Positions 10,376 through 19,858 are shown, counted from the first letter of the stretch. The stretch is 64,000 bases of DNA from JAWKWA01 sp041397765 (GCA_041397765.1 JAWKWA010000005.1:124001-188000), one strand, 5' to 3'. The notes: generated by a model not told the origin, from the sequence alone. Program-made: numbers and translations.

Positions 10376-12811
10376 TCATCCCCGCATCCGCCGGCCGTCG
10401 GGATCGAAGGGCGGCTCGGTGATGATGGTCGCCTTGCGGTTCTCGCCGAGGATCTCGATCTCGAAGGCCTGCTTGCGGGTATCGCCGGCGAGGTTCTTGG
10501 GCACATAGCCCTGGGCGAGCGACAATTCGACGAAATGGGCAAATCCGCCCGACGTCACCCAGCCGACCACCTGGCCGTCGTGCCAGATCGGCTCGTCGCC
10601 GAGCACGTCGGCATCGCCCGCATCGACGACGAAGGTGACGCGCCGGAGCGTCCCCCCCGTTGCCTTCTCGTTGGCCGCAGCCGCCCGGCCGATGAAATCG
10701 TTCTTGCCAAGATCGACGAAGCGGTCGAGCCCGGCCTCGAAGGCGCCGTAGATCGGCCGGAGCTCGCGGAACCAGGTCGGGAAGTTCTTCTCCAGCCGCA
10801 TCGACAGGAGCGCCCGCATGCCGAAATCGACCAGCCCGAGATCGGCGCCCGCCTTCTTGATCTCGGCATAGAGCCGCCGCTCATATTCGGGCTTCACCCA
10901 GATCTCGTAGCCGAGATCGCCCGTATAGGTGACGCGATTGATCATCGCCGGCACATGCGCGATGTCCATCTGCCGGTGGTCCATGAAGCGGAAGGCCGCG
11001 TTCGAGACGTCCTCGTCGGTGAGGCGCTGCAGCAGCTCGCGCGAGCGCGGGCCCGCGATCGAGAGCCCGACCAGCCCCATGTCGAGCCGCGTGATCCTGA
11101 CCGAGCCGTCCTCGGGCAGATGCTGCTCGAACCAGCGCATGTGATAGATCTGCGCCTGGCTCGATCCCCACATCATGAATCGCTCGTCGGCGGCCTTGGC
11201 GATGGTGAAATCTCCGATCAGCCGGCCGTTCCCGTTCAGCATCGGCGTCAGCACGATGCGGCCCGTCTTGGGCATGCGGTTGGTCATCAGTCGCGACAGG
11301 AAGGCCTCCGCGCCCGGCCCCTCGAACGAGTACTTGGCGAAATTGGCGATCTCGGTGACACCGACCGCATTGCGGCAGCCCATCACCTCGGCCTTCACAT
11401 GCGCAAAATCGTTGGAGCGGTGGAACGAGACGATGTCCTTGGGCTCGACGCCTCGAGGCGCGAACCAGAGCGGCGTCTCCAGGCCCCATGAATCGCCCAT
11501 CACCGCGCCGTTGCCGACCATCGTGTCGTAGAGCGGCGTCATCTGCTGCGGCCGTGCCGCCGGCAGCTCCTCGTTGGGGAAGCGGATCGAGAAGCGGCGG
11601 GAATAGTTCTCGCGCACCTTCTCGTTCGTGTAGCTGCGCGTCGCCCATTCGCCGAACCGCGACACGTCCATGCCCCAGACGTCGAAGCCCGGATCGCCAT
11701 CGACCATCCACTGCGAGAGCGCAAGGCCGACGCCGCCGCCCTGGCTGAAACCGGCCATCACCCCGCACGCCACCCAGAAGTTCTTGAGGCCCTGCACCGG
11801 CCCGACCAGCGGATTGCCGTCCGGCGTGAAGGTGAAGGGCCCGTTGATCACCCGCTTGATGCCGGCGCGCCCGAGCGCGGGGAAGTGCCGGTAGGCGATC
11901 TCGAGCGAGGGCGCGATGCGGTCGAGATCGTCGGGCAGCAGCTGCTGCCCGAAATCCCACGGCATCGTCCTCGGCTGGAACGGCACGCAGGCCTTCTCGT
12001 AGGTGCCGAGCACCATGCCGTTGCGCTCCTGGCGGGTGTAGATCTCCGCCTTGAAGTCGAGCGCATGCGTCAGCTCGCGGCCGTGCTCCTTGTTGTAGGC
12101 GACGACCTCCGGGATGTCCTCGGTCACGAAATACATGTGCTCCATGGCGAGCACCGGCAATTCGAGCCCGACCATCCGTCCGACCTCGCGCGCCCACAGC
12201 CCGCCGCAGTTGACGACGTGCTCGGCATGGACCGTGCCCTTCTCGGTGACGACGTCCCAGGTTCCGTCGCGGCGCGGCTTCAGCTCGACGACGCGGTTGG
12301 AGAGCACGATCTCGGCGCCGCCGATGCGGGCCGACTTCGCATAGGCCTCCGTCGTGCCTTCGGGATCGAGATTGCCGTCGGCCTTGTCGTAGAGCGCGCC
12401 GACGAAGAACTTCTCCTCCATCAGCGGGAACAGCTTCTTGGCCTCCGACGGGGTCAGGAGCTCGGTCTCGAGATTGAGGTAGCGCGCCCGCGCATGCGCC
12501 ATCTTGCACCAGTCCCAGCGATCGGGCGTGTCGGCGAGGATGACGCCGCCCGAATGGTGCAGGCCGCAGGACTGGCCCGAGATCGCCTCCAGCTCCTTGT
12601 AGAGCCCGATCGTATAGCCCTGCAGCTTGGCGACGTTGGGATCGCCGTTGAGCGTGTGGAAGCCGCCCGCCGCGTGCCAGGTCGAGCCCGCCGCGAGCCG
12701 CGCCCGCTCGATGAGCATGACGTCCTTCCAGCCGGCCTTCGTCAGGTGGTAGAGGACGGAGCAGCCGACGACGCCGCCACCGATCACAACGACACGGGTA
12801 TGGGACTTCAT
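10376..12811 (-). CDS. Dimethylglycine/sarcosine dehydrogenase-like flavoprotein with GcvT domain
   Basis: An 811-residue two-part enzyme: an N-terminal FAD-binding DAO-type oxidase (residues 1 to about 380) and a C-terminal aminomethyltransferase (GcvT-like, about 430-811) that in this family hands the released one-carbon unit to tetrahydrofolate. The dinucleotide motif VVVIGGGVVGCS is at 7-18. The sequence AGSTWHAAG contains H46, aligned with the histidine that binds FAD covalently in mammalian dimethylglycine and sarcosine dehydrogenases. The ATG at 12811 sits before the beta-alpha-beta fold; upstream codons are non-conserved. A good promoter lies at 12858-12886. Exact substrate (dimethylglycine, sarcosine or another N-methyl amine) cannot be read from sequence. 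Confidence 0.85.
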   Translation of the reverse strand: MKSHTRVVVIGGGVVGCSVLYHLTKAGWKDVMLIERARLAAGSTWHAAGGFHTLNGDPNVAKLQGYTIGLYKELEAISGQSCGLHHSGGVILADTPDRWDWCKMAHARARYLNLETELLTPSEAKKLFPLMEEKFFVGALYDKADGNLDPEGTTEAYAKSARIGGAEIVLSNRVVELKPRRDGTWDVVTEKGTVHAEHVVNCGGLWAREVGRMVGLELPVLAMEHMYFVTEDIPEVVAYNKEHGRELTHALDFKAEIYTRQERNGMVLGTYEKACVPFQPRTMPWDFGQQLLPDDLDRIAPSLEIAYRHFPALGRAGIKRVINGPFTFTPDGNPLVGPVQGLKNFWVACGVMAGFSQGGGVGLALSQWMVDGDPGFDVWGMDVSRFGEWATRSYTNEKVRENYSRRFSIRFPNEELPAARPQQMTPLYDTMVGNGAVMGDSWGLETPLWFAPRGVEPKDIVSFHRSNDFAHVKAEVMGCRNAVGVTEIANFAKYSFEGPGAEAFLSRLMTNRMPKTGRIVLTPMLNGNGRLIGDFTIAKAADERFMMWGSSQAQIYHMRWFEQHLPEDGSVRITRLDMGLVGLSIAGPRSRELLQRLTDEDVSNAAFRFMDHRQMDIAHVPAMINRVTYTGDLGYEIWVKPEYERRLYAEIKKAGADLGLVDFGMRALLSMRLEKNFPTWFRELRPIYGAFEAGLDRFVDLGKNDFIGRAAAANEKATGGTLRRVTFVVDAGDADVLGDEPIWHDGQVVGWVTSGGFAHFVELSLAQGYVPKNLAGDTRKQAFEIEILGENRKATIITEPPFDPDGRRMRG

Positions 12812-12857
12812 GGGTCTCTCGTCCTTGTTGGGGCCGGATCGATCAGGTTCGGCCAAG

Positions 12858-12886
12858 CGATAGCGGCTCCCTCGCCGGCTGTCCAA
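12858..12886 (-). promoter_or_regulatory. Sigma-70-type promoter for the 10376-12811 flavoprotein gene
   Basis: On the minus strand TTGGAC and CTATCG are separated by exactly 17 bases, about 47 bases upstream of the ATG. It lies in the 107-bp divergent gap shared with the EamA transporter gene. Confidence 0.5.
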
Positions 12887-12918
12887 TCGGGCGAGATGGT
12901 CAATCGGGAGAGCAGCGG

Positions 12919-13764
12919 ATGGAGCCGGCGGTGCTTGCAGCGGTTCTCGCGGCCGCACTGATGCATGCCGGCTGGAATGCCGCCATCAAGCTCCGGCTCG
13001 ACCGTCAGACCGCCGTTCTGCTGCTGTCGATCGTCCAGGGCGGGATGGCCGCGCTCATGCTCTGGGCGGTCGCGCTGCCGGCCGCCGCCGCCCTGCCCTA
13101 TCTCTTGCTCTCGGCCGTCCTTCATTCCGCCTACAAGCTCGTGCTCGCCGCGGCCTATCACCGGGCCGACATGGCGGTCGTCTATCCGCTCGCCCGCGGC
13201 TTTGCCCCCTGCGCGGTCGCCATCGCCGCGGCGCTGCTGCTCGGCGAGGTGCTCGGGCCCCTCGAGATCGTGGCGGTCTGCGCCATCGCCGCCGGTGTCA
13301 TGCTGATGTCGCTGCGCGGCGGCGCAGCCGGGCGCGGCCTGACCCCCGAGGTGACGGCGCTGGCACTGACGACCGCCCTCCTCACCGCCGCCTACACGCT
13401 GGTCGACGGCCAGGGCGCGCGTCTCGCCGGCAGTGCGACCGCCTTCGTGCTCTGGATGTTCGCGCTCGATGCGGTGGTGATGACGGCGGCATCCCTGGCG
13501 ATGCGGGGGCGCGCGGCCTTCTCGGGGCTCGCCGGTGCCGCCTGGCCGGGCTTCGTTGCCGGTGCCCTTTCGCTCGGCTCCTACTGGATCGCCGTCTGGG
13601 CGATGACGCGGGCCCCGATCGCTCTCGTCGCGGCGCTGCGCGAGACCAGCGTGCTCTTTGCCCTTCTCATCTCGGCCCTCTGGCTCGGCGAGCCGCTGAC
13701 ACGCTGGCGCGTGCTGGCCGGCCTCATGATCCTCGCAGGCGTCGTCGGCATGCGCATCGGCTGA
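12919..13764 (+). CDS. EamA/DMT-family transporter
   Basis: An inner-membrane protein of 281 residues made of two EamA repeats, about ten hydrophobic helices, with the usual helix-ending motifs (AVVYPLARGFAP in repeat one, APIALVAALRETSVLFALLISALWLGEPL in repeat two, here quoted in part). Members export amino acids or other small metabolites, but substrate cannot be inferred. The ATG is preceded by GGGAG at seven bases. It is divergent from the demethylating flavoprotein, so it might export a product or related amine; that link is only positional. Confidence 0.85.
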   Translation: MEPAVLAAVLAAALMHAGWNAAIKLRLDRQTAVLLLSIVQGGMAALMLWAVALPAAAALPYLLLSAVLHSAYKLVLAAAYHRADMAVVYPLARGFAPCAVAIAAALLLGEVLGPLEIVAVCAIAAGVMLMSLRGGAAGRGLTPEVTALALTTALLTAAYTLVDGQGARLAGSATAFVLWMFALDAVVMTAASLAMRGRAAFSGLAGAAWPGFVAGALSLGSYWIAVWAMTRAPIALVAALRETSVLFALLISALWLGEPLTRWRVLAGLMILAGVVGMRIG

Positions 13765-13874
13765 CGCCGGGATTGCCGCTGTCAAGCAAGGACTTGCGCG
13801 ATTTCGGGCCGCAGTTGCCACCTTTCGGACCGGCGGCTAGTGATGATCCGTCTTGCGTATCGGGGGAGCTGCAC

Positions 13875-15818
13875 ATGGCCTTGCCGCCAGAGATCGAGGC
13901 CGCCAAGAACGAGTTTGCCGCCGCGCACGGCCTCGATCCGGGTGAGGCGACGACGTTCGAGAAGTTCGCGACCCATCTGGTGATGCGCTCGCGCGGCGTG
14001 TCGAGAGAGGTGGCGGACCAGGCGCTGGCCCCCGGCGGGCGGGTGCTGGCGGGCGGCGCCGGCGACATCCAGCTCGACGCCATCGCCGTCTTCATCGACG
14101 GCGAGCTCATCGTGCCGGGCGACAGCCTGGAAAGTTACGAGGAGAGCGCGGCCGCCGGCACGCCGCCCGAGATCGTCTTCTTCTTCATCCAGGCGACGGG
14201 CCGCGACTTTCGCCGTCAGGCGCGGTCCCAGGTCGGCACCGAGACCCTGGCCGGCAAGCTGCAGCGTTTTCTCTTCGGCGTGTTTCGCTTCTTCGACGAG
14301 AGCGCCATCGGCTCCTCTGTCGTCAACGAGACCGTCAAGGGCTGGGTGCAGCTCCGCCGCGACATCTTCGATTTCCTCGATCGCCACGGCCTCGAACGCG
14401 CCTGCGACGCCCGCATCTTCCTCGTCTGGCCAGGCCGCTGGCGCGAGGAGAGCGAGGCGGCCGACTTCCGCAAGGTGGCGCTCGGCATGCTGAACGAGCA
14501 TCGCCGTCTGGCGCAGCGCTTCCACACCTTCGACATCGAGCCGGTCGATCAGACGCGCCTCGTCAATCTCATCAAGCTGGCCAACGACGAGCTCGCCGGC
14601 GAGATCGACCTCTCGGCGTTCTCCCGCCTGCCGGAGATGCCGGGCGTCAAACATGCCTTCATCGGCTACCTGCCGCTCGCGCGCTACCTGCCGCTCATCT
14701 CGGCAGCCGACGAGGAGGGCCGGCTCGACATCCGCCACAGCGCCTTCTTCGAGAATGTCCGCGCCTTCCAGGGCGAGGGCAACAAGGTCAACCGCGCCAT
14801 GCTCGAGATGCTGCGCGAGCCACGGACACGGGCGCGCTTTGCGCTGCGCAACAACGGCATCACCCTGGTGACGCGCCGCGCCGAGCATCACGATCCGGCC
14901 CGCCGCAAGATCATGGTCCGCGACGTCCAGGTGGTGAATGGCTGCCAGACCAGCTACGTGCTCTATCTCTATGCCCGCGAGGCGAGTATCGGCGATCTCG
15001 AGGAGATCGTGCTGCCGGTCAAGATCCTCGTCACCGACGACGACCAGGTGATCGACGAGGTCGTGCTCGCCGCCAACAGCCAGACGCCGATCGAGGCGAC
15101 CCAGATCGTCGTCCGCCGCGCGTTCGTCGCCGCGCTTGCCGAGCTGTTCCACAGGCGCGGTGCCGAGCCCGAGACGCCGCAGATCTGGCTGGAGAGCCGC
15201 ACCGGCGAATGGCGCAAGCTCGCCGACCGCAAGGAGATGCGTGTCGTCACCCTGCCCGACCTCACCGATGCCTTCGCCTCGGCCTTTCTCGGCATGCCCC
15301 ACACCGTCCAGCGCGGCGGCCGCTCCGATATGATCGCCCGCATCAGCCGCGGCGCGATCTTCAGCGAAGAGCACCAGCTCGACTACTACTACATCGCCGG
15401 TCTCCTGCTCTGGCGCGCCCGCGAGTCGGTCGACCAGTTCCGTCGCAACGGCGCGTCGAGCGGCAAGATCGCCTGGCGGCGCTTCCCCGCCAAGCAGCAC
15501 CTCGTCTATGCCATGCGCCTGCTGCTCGAGCCCGGCCACAATGGTGCGGTGGCCGCCGACCAGCCCGATCTCACCCATCTCGACGAGGCCAAGGCCGCGG
15601 GCTTCCTCGCCACGCTGCGCCAGCAGGGCACTTGCCATGCCGCCGGCCGCATGGCCCTGCAGATCATCGACGAGACGCAACGGCGGCTCTCGCTCGCCGT
15701 TGTGCGCGAGGCCGATGGCAGCGACCAGCCGCCGGCGCGGACGCTCGCCGCTCTCGTCCGCAATGCCGAGATGACGCATGCCGTGCGCGAGCTGGCGCTG
15801 GCGGCGAGAACGCGGTGA
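13875..15818 (+). CDS. AIPR-family protein (abortive-phage-infection type)
   Basis: A 647-residue soluble protein that matches the AIPR family, whose members include abortive-infection phage-resistance proteins. Family hallmarks are the FFENVRAFQGEGNKVNRAM block, RNNGITLVTR (about residue 323) and VVNGCQTS (about 353). The N-terminal third is acidic and resembles the restriction-endonuclease-like half described for the family, but I cannot point to a certain catalytic triad. The frame is open from 13773; ATG 13875 was chosen because GGGGGAG lies seven bases upstream. Neighbours are ordinary metabolic genes, so it would act alone. A weak promoter (TTGCCA-17-TAGTGA, 13815-13843) is possible. 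Confidence 0.75.
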   Translation: MALPPEIEAAKNEFAAAHGLDPGEATTFEKFATHLVMRSRGVSREVADQALAPGGRVLAGGAGDIQLDAIAVFIDGELIVPGDSLESYEESAAAGTPPEIVFFFIQATGRDFRRQARSQVGTETLAGKLQRFLFGVFRFFDESAIGSSVVNETVKGWVQLRRDIFDFLDRHGLERACDARIFLVWPGRWREESEAADFRKVALGMLNEHRRLAQRFHTFDIEPVDQTRLVNLIKLANDELAGEIDLSAFSRLPEMPGVKHAFIGYLPLARYLPLISAADEEGRLDIRHSAFFENVRAFQGEGNKVNRAMLEMLREPRTRARFALRNNGITLVTRRAEHHDPARRKIMVRDVQVVNGCQTSYVLYLYAREASIGDLEEIVLPVKILVTDDDQVIDEVVLAANSQTPIEATQIVVRRAFVAALAELFHRRGAEPETPQIWLESRTGEWRKLADRKEMRVVTLPDLTDAFASAFLGMPHTVQRGGRSDMIARISRGAIFSEEHQLDYYYIAGLLLWRARESVDQFRRNGASSGKIAWRRFPAKQHLVYAMRLLLEPGHNGAVAADQPDLTHLDEAKAAGFLATLRQQGTCHAAGRMALQIIDETQRRLSLAVVREADGSDQPPARTLAALVRNAEMTHAVRELALAARTR

Positions 15819-15870
15819 GTGAGACAGGCGAAGGACTTGGCGCGGCGACGTGGCGGCGGTGCCGTGCTCC

Positions 15871-16458
15871 TCAGAGCGGCTCGCCTTCGACGGCCTTCGA
15901 CAGCCTGTCGGCATTGGCGCGCGCCGAGGCGCTTGCCGGCTCGATCTCGAGCACCCGGCGATAGGCTGCCAGCGCCGCCGCGAGCTCGCCCTTGGCGATC
16001 CGGTTGAGGCCGAGCCCGGAAATGGCTCCGAAATGCCGCGGCTCGAGCGTCAGCACCTGCTCGATGTCGGCGATCGAGCGATCATACTGGCCGAGCATGT
16101 AGAGCACCGTCGCGCGCTTGTTCCAGCCCTCGGCATAGCCGGGTGCCCTGGCGACCACATCGTCGAAGGCCGTGAGGGCGGCTGCGAGCGCGCCCGCCTG
16201 CAGCGCAGCCGTCCCCTCGCGCACGCGCTCGTCGATCGCCGCGTCACCCGACTGCATCCAGATGCGCCAGATCTCGGCTTCGACCGCAGCGGCGATCTCG
16301 CCGCTCGGTGCCGCCTTCAGCGCGACGAACAGCCGGTCGAGATCGGCCCGCTCCGTGCTCGCCGCCTGATCGGCCGCACGGGCGATGCCAGGCATGGCCT
16401 GAGCGAGCGCGGCCGTCGACACCATCACGGCGAGCGCGGCTGCGGCGAGCCGGCGCAT
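15871..16458 (-). CDS. Secreted tetratricopeptide-repeat protein
   Basis: A 195-residue protein with a signal peptide (MRRLAAAALAVMVSTAALA) and three TPR units between about residues 85 and 190 (ALTAFDDVVARAPGYAEGW, YDRSIADIEQVLTLEPRHF, ALAAYRRVLEIEPASASA). TPRs are protein-binding scaffolds; location is periplasmic, and no enzymatic domain is present. An alternative ATG 11 codons upstream (16491) would lengthen the signal-peptide n-region. Neither start has a strong ribosome-binding site. It converges on the AIPR gene with 52 bp between. Function unknown. Confidence 0.75.
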   Translation of the reverse strand: MRRLAAAALAVMVSTAALAQAMPGIARAADQAASTERADLDRLFVALKAAPSGEIAAAVEAEIWRIWMQSGDAAIDERVREGTAALQAGALAAALTAFDDVVARAPGYAEGWNKRATVLYMLGQYDRSIADIEQVLTLEPRHFGAISGLGLNRIAKGELAAALAAYRRVLEIEPASASARANADRLSKAVEGEPL

Positions 16459-16592
16459 GGAGTGGTCGGAGGTGAGGCGCGCGCGATCCATCGCCGGAGG
16501 ATACGCGGATGGTGCAGGCCCGCAAGTCCGCCGCGCGATCACGTTTCCCTGATCGCCCGCTCGGCAGAGCCGGCCGCCTGCCTCGTCGCTGC

Positions 16593-17240
16593 TCAGGCCT
16601 TGCGCGGCGGCAGCGGATGGCCGGGCAGGATGTCGTAAGGATGCTTCCAGCCCGGCAGCGCCTTGATGCGCTTGAGCCAGGCCGCGAGATGGGGATTGTC
16701 GCTCTCGAACGAGATGCCGATCTCGTCCTCGAAGAACAGATAGCCGCAGATCGAGAGGTCGGCGATGGTCGGCCGGTCGGCGGCGACGAACTCCCGGCCC
16801 TCCAGATGCGTGTCGAGGATGCGGTAGGCGGCCTTCATCCTCGCGAACAGGAACGATTGCACCTCGGGCACGGCGAGCTCTGGCGCGAAGCATTTGAAGT
16901 AGCGGTAAGAGCCGGTGTAGCTGGTCAGCTTGTGATTGTCCCACAGGATCCAGCGCCACACCTCGCGCCGCTCGGCCTCCGAGCGCCAGCCGAAGCGCTG
17001 AAGCTCACCCGTCAGATAGTCGAGGATGATGCCCGATTGCGAAAGCTTGAGGCCCTTGTGCTCGAGCACCGGCACCTCGCCCATCTCGTTGACATTGGCG
17101 CGGAACTCCGGTGTGCGCGTCTCGCCGTTGAAGAAGTCGACGAAGCGCGGCGCCCAGTCGGCGCCTGCCAGCTGGAGCATCAGCGCCACCTTGTAGGCGT
17201 TGCCCGACTGCGCCATGCCGTAGACGGTGTACTCGGCCAT
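16593..17240 (-). CDS. Glutathione S-transferase family protein
   Basis: A cytoplasmic 215-residue protein with a thioredoxin-like N-terminal domain (YTVYGMAQSGNAYKVALMLQ, then VPVLEHKGLKLSQSGIILDYL, where QS binds the glutathione gamma-glutamyl group) and an alpha-helical C-terminal domain ending with the N-capping motif RPTIADLSICGY. The first domain has Ser12 in the usual catalytic Ser/Tyr/Cys region. Substrate unknown. It is in the same orientation as TerB-like and TPR genes, with short gaps, so it may be part of a small transcription unit. Confidence 0.88.
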   Translation of the reverse strand: MAEYTVYGMAQSGNAYKVALMLQLAGADWAPRFVDFFNGETRTPEFRANVNEMGEVPVLEHKGLKLSQSGIILDYLTGELQRFGWRSEAERREVWRWILWDNHKLTSYTGSYRYFKCFAPELAVPEVQSFLFARMKAAYRILDTHLEGREFVAADRPTIADLSICGYLFFEDEIGISFESDNPHLAAWLKRIKALPGWKHPYDILPGHPLPPRKA

Positions 17241-17284
17241 GACCGTTCGCTCCCCCTGTCGCCATCTCTGTCTCTGCGAAGCTC

Positions 17285-17698
17285 TCAGACCACCCGATGC
17301 CGGGCTCTGGCGCCCCGCTCGATGGCGGCCGTCACCAGCTTGGAGATCTCCAGCTTGTCGCGCAGCAGCTCGAGGAAGCGCAGCTCCTCCTGCTTGATCT
17401 TGAGGTCGGCCGCCGCCACCTCGACCGCCAGCGCATAGGCCGTCTCGCGCAATTGCGAGGGCAGCGCCGCCGACACCAGGTCGAGCACCGCGGTGAGGCC
17501 ATTGTCACCCGACAGCACCTCGCCGCATCTCTCGGCGGCCGGCACCAGATCGTCGTCGTCGAAATCGCGGAACACCGGGAGCTGGCTGACGACATTGCCG
17601 ATGCGCTGCAACTCGTCGTCCGACATCGCCCGGTCGACCGCCGACATGGTGACCATCACATAGATGAGCGCCTCGTGATGGCTGAGCTTGGCTGGCAT
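17285..17698 (-). CDS. TerB-like tellurite-resistance-family protein
   Basis: A small helical protein (137 residues) that matches the TerB/TerB-like fold: an N-terminal SHHEALIYVMVTMSAVDRAMSDDE helix pair with an acidic metal-binding patch (DRAMSDDEL), a second acidic cluster FRDFDDDDLV, and a late AADLKIKQEELRFLELL helix pair. Despite the name, members found outside ter operons have no proven role in tellurite resistance. The frame extends upstream, but the ATG at 17698 matches the family N-terminus. It is followed 44 bp later by the GST gene. Confidence 0.8.
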   Translation of the reverse strand: MPAKLSHHEALIYVMVTMSAVDRAMSDDELQRIGNVVSQLPVFRDFDDDDLVPAAERCGEVLSGDNGLTAVLDLVSAALPSQLRETAYALAVEVAAADLKIKQEELRFLELLRDKLEISKLVTAAIERGARARHRVV

Positions 17699-17862
17699 CT
17701 GCGGCCTCCGTGTCCTTGCGTCTTTGGGGGCGTGCGGCCGGAGCGGGTCCCGGCCGGCGCTGGGCTGGCCGCTCGGGCCGCCCTTTGGGTCGAAGGCAGC
17801 CAATAGTGGATTTGCCGCGGGCCGGCAAGCAAACGCCGGCCACCCCGCCCGCCGTCCCCGGT

Positions 17863-17883
17863 GGCCCGTCCTTGGGACGGGCC
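17863..17883. terminator. Perfect 9-bp hairpin downstream of the 17897 gene
   Basis: GGCCCGTCC and GGACGGGCC pair perfectly around a TTG loop, 14 bases beyond the stop codon of the minus-strand flavoprotein gene. No T-run follows on either strand, so it may be a Rho-assisted terminator or a 3' stabiliser. Confidence 0.4.
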
Positions 17884-17896
17884 GGTGTCGACCCCC

Positions 17897-19858
17897 TCAG
17901 ATGCTCCGCCCGGCGAGCGCCCCTTCTGCGATCGCCACATCGGCGGTCCGCGGCGACAGGCAGTCGCCGATCATGTGCAGTTGAAGGCCGCGCTTCTCGA
18001 TCGCCATCCTCAGCTCGTCGACCGCCGAGGAGCCGCGCCAGGGCACCAGCAGGTCGACATCGCCGATCCGGGTCTCGCGGCCCGAATAGACGTTGCGCAT
18101 CACCACGTCCCGGCCCTCGACCCGCACCACGTCGGCCGTGGCGTGGAACTCGGTGCCCGACGACAGCAGCCGCTCATAGAGTGGCACGCGCTGGATGAGG
18201 TCGATGTCCTCGTGCGCCATGAAGGCCGGCGTCACGACATGGACGGTCGCGCCCTGCGCCGAAAGACCCTCGACGACACCGGAGCCGACCACGCCGCCGG
18301 CGAAGTCCCACACCACCGCGACGCGGGCACCACCCGCCCCTTCGCGCAGGATCTCGTGCGGCGTCGCCACCCGCACCCCCGATCCGGCGGCTCCCGGCAC
18401 CGTCTCGCGGCGCGGCAGGGCGCCCGTCGCCAGCACCACGGCGTCGACCTCGGCGCGCGCGAGGTCGTCGGCTGTAATCGCCCGGCCGAGCTCGATCCGG
18501 ACCTGCAGGCGCTCGAGCTCCCGCCGCCGCCAGTCGATCACGTCCTGGAACTCCTTCCACGCCGGGATCGAGGCCCTGAGCGCGAACTGGCCGCCAAGAT
18601 AGGTATCGCGCTCGACGAGCGAGACCCGGTGCCCGCGCGAAGCGGCGACGCGGGCCGCCTCGAGCCCCGCCGGCCCGCCGCCGACGACGAGCACCTGCCG
18701 CGCCTTCTTGGTCGCCGCCGCCGGACCCCACGCCTTCTCGCGGCCGGTCTCGGGGTTCTGGATGCAGCGGATCGGATGGCCGGACTGGACATGGGCGATG
18801 CAGACATTGGCGCCGACGCACGGGCGCACGTCCTCCGGCCGCCCGTCCCGGACCTTGGCGACGATCTCGGGATCGGCGACATGGGCCCGCGTCATGCCGA
18901 CCATGTCGGCCCGGCCGTCCGCCACAATCTGCTCGGCCATCACCGGATCGGTGATGCGCCCGACCGTGAACACCGGCAGCTTCACCACCTTCTTGATCGC
19001 CGCCGCCATCGGCACGAAGAGGCCGTGCGGCGCGGGCGTCGGCGGCCAGTGCGCGGCGCGCATGATGCGGTCGAGATTGGTACCGGCGGCGACGTTCAGA
19101 TAGTCGAGCCGGCCGGTCGCCTCGAGCAGCTTGGCCACCTCCTGCATCTCGGTGCTGTCGAGGCCGCCCTCGACGCATTCGTCACCCGGGATGCGCATAC
19201 CGACGATGAGGCCGGGGCCGACCGCCTCGCGCACGGCGGTCGCGACCTCGATCGCAAAGCGCGCCCGGTTCTCGGTGCTGCCGCCATAGCGGTCGGTGCG
19301 CTTGTTGGAATAGGGCGAGAGGAAGGAGGCGATGAGCAGGCCGAAGGCGCCGAGGATCTCGACGCCGTCCATCTCGCCTTCCTTGACCCGGGCGGCGGCC
19401 GAGCCGAAGGCGGCCACCACCTCGGCGATCTCCGCCTCGGTCATCTGGTGGGGCACCTGGCGGACGATCTCGGAGGCGACCTCGGAGGGTGCCCAGGCCG
19501 GCCGGCCGATATCGGCGCCCTCGACGGTCGCGCCATAATGGGCGAGCTGGGCGAGCATGGTGCCGCCCTCCTCGTGCACCGCCCGGGCGAGCTTGCGGTA
19601 GCCCGGGATGATGGTGTCGTCGAGATTGGAGAGCGCGCTCAGCGAGCCGAGCGCACTGGAGATGTGCACGGGCGTCGCCCCGGTGATCTGCATGCCGACG
19701 CCGCCCTTCGCGCGCGCCCGGTGATAGGCGACATAGTGTTCACCCGGCGCCCCGTTCTCGGCGAGGCGCGGCACGTGCGCCGTCACCAGCACGCGGTTGC
19801 GCACCGTCTTCGGGCCGATCCTGAGGGGCGAGAGGAGATGCTTGAAGCGGTCGCTCAT
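17897..19858 (-). CDS. Old-yellow-enzyme/trimethylamine-dehydrogenase-like flavoprotein
   Basis: A 653-residue protein with an FMN-binding TIM barrel (about 1-340), a cysteine-bearing linker, and FAD/NAD(P)-binding domains (about 385-653, GGGPAGLEAARVA). This layout is that of trimethylamine dehydrogenase, 2,4-dienoyl-CoA reductase and N-methylproline or dimethylglycine demethylases. The active-site helix region and SNKRTDRYGGSTENRARF are conserved. The iron-sulfur motif reads C347-V-G-A350-N-V-C353...C365: the second of the four cysteines of trimethylamine dehydrogenase is alanine. A demethylase role is plausible but not shown. Start ATG at 19858 matches the MSDxFxxLxxPLxIGPxxxxNR family opening. 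Confidence 0.82.
   Translation of the reverse strand: MSDRFKHLLSPLRIGPKTVRNRVLVTAHVPRLAENGAPGEHYVAYHRARAKGGVGMQITGATPVHISSALGSLSALSNLDDTIIPGYRKLARAVHEEGGTMLAQLAHYGATVEGADIGRPAWAPSEVASEIVRQVPHQMTEAEIAEVVAAFGSAAARVKEGEMDGVEILGAFGLLIASFLSPYSNKRTDRYGGSTENRARFAIEVATAVREAVGPGLIVGMRIPGDECVEGGLDSTEMQEVAKLLEATGRLDYLNVAAGTNLDRIMRAAHWPPTPAPHGLFVPMAAAIKKVVKLPVFTVGRITDPVMAEQIVADGRADMVGMTRAHVADPEIVAKVRDGRPEDVRPCVGANVCIAHVQSGHPIRCIQNPETGREKAWGPAAATKKARQVLVVGGGPAGLEAARVAASRGHRVSLVERDTYLGGQFALRASIPAWKEFQDVIDWRRRELERLQVRIELGRAITADDLARAEVDAVVLATGALPRRETVPGAAGSGVRVATPHEILREGAGGARVAVVWDFAGGVVGSGVVEGLSAQGATVHVVTPAFMAHEDIDLIQRVPLYERLLSSGTEFHATADVVRVEGRDVVMRNVYSGRETRIGDVDLLVPWRGSSAVDELRMAIEKRGLQLHMIGDCLSPRTADVAIAEGALAGRSI

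Noticed and set aside
13773..13874. Longer N-terminus for the AIPR protein
   Set aside because: The added 34 residues are Pro/Ser-rich and non-conserved-looking, while ATG 13875 has a strong ribosome-binding site.
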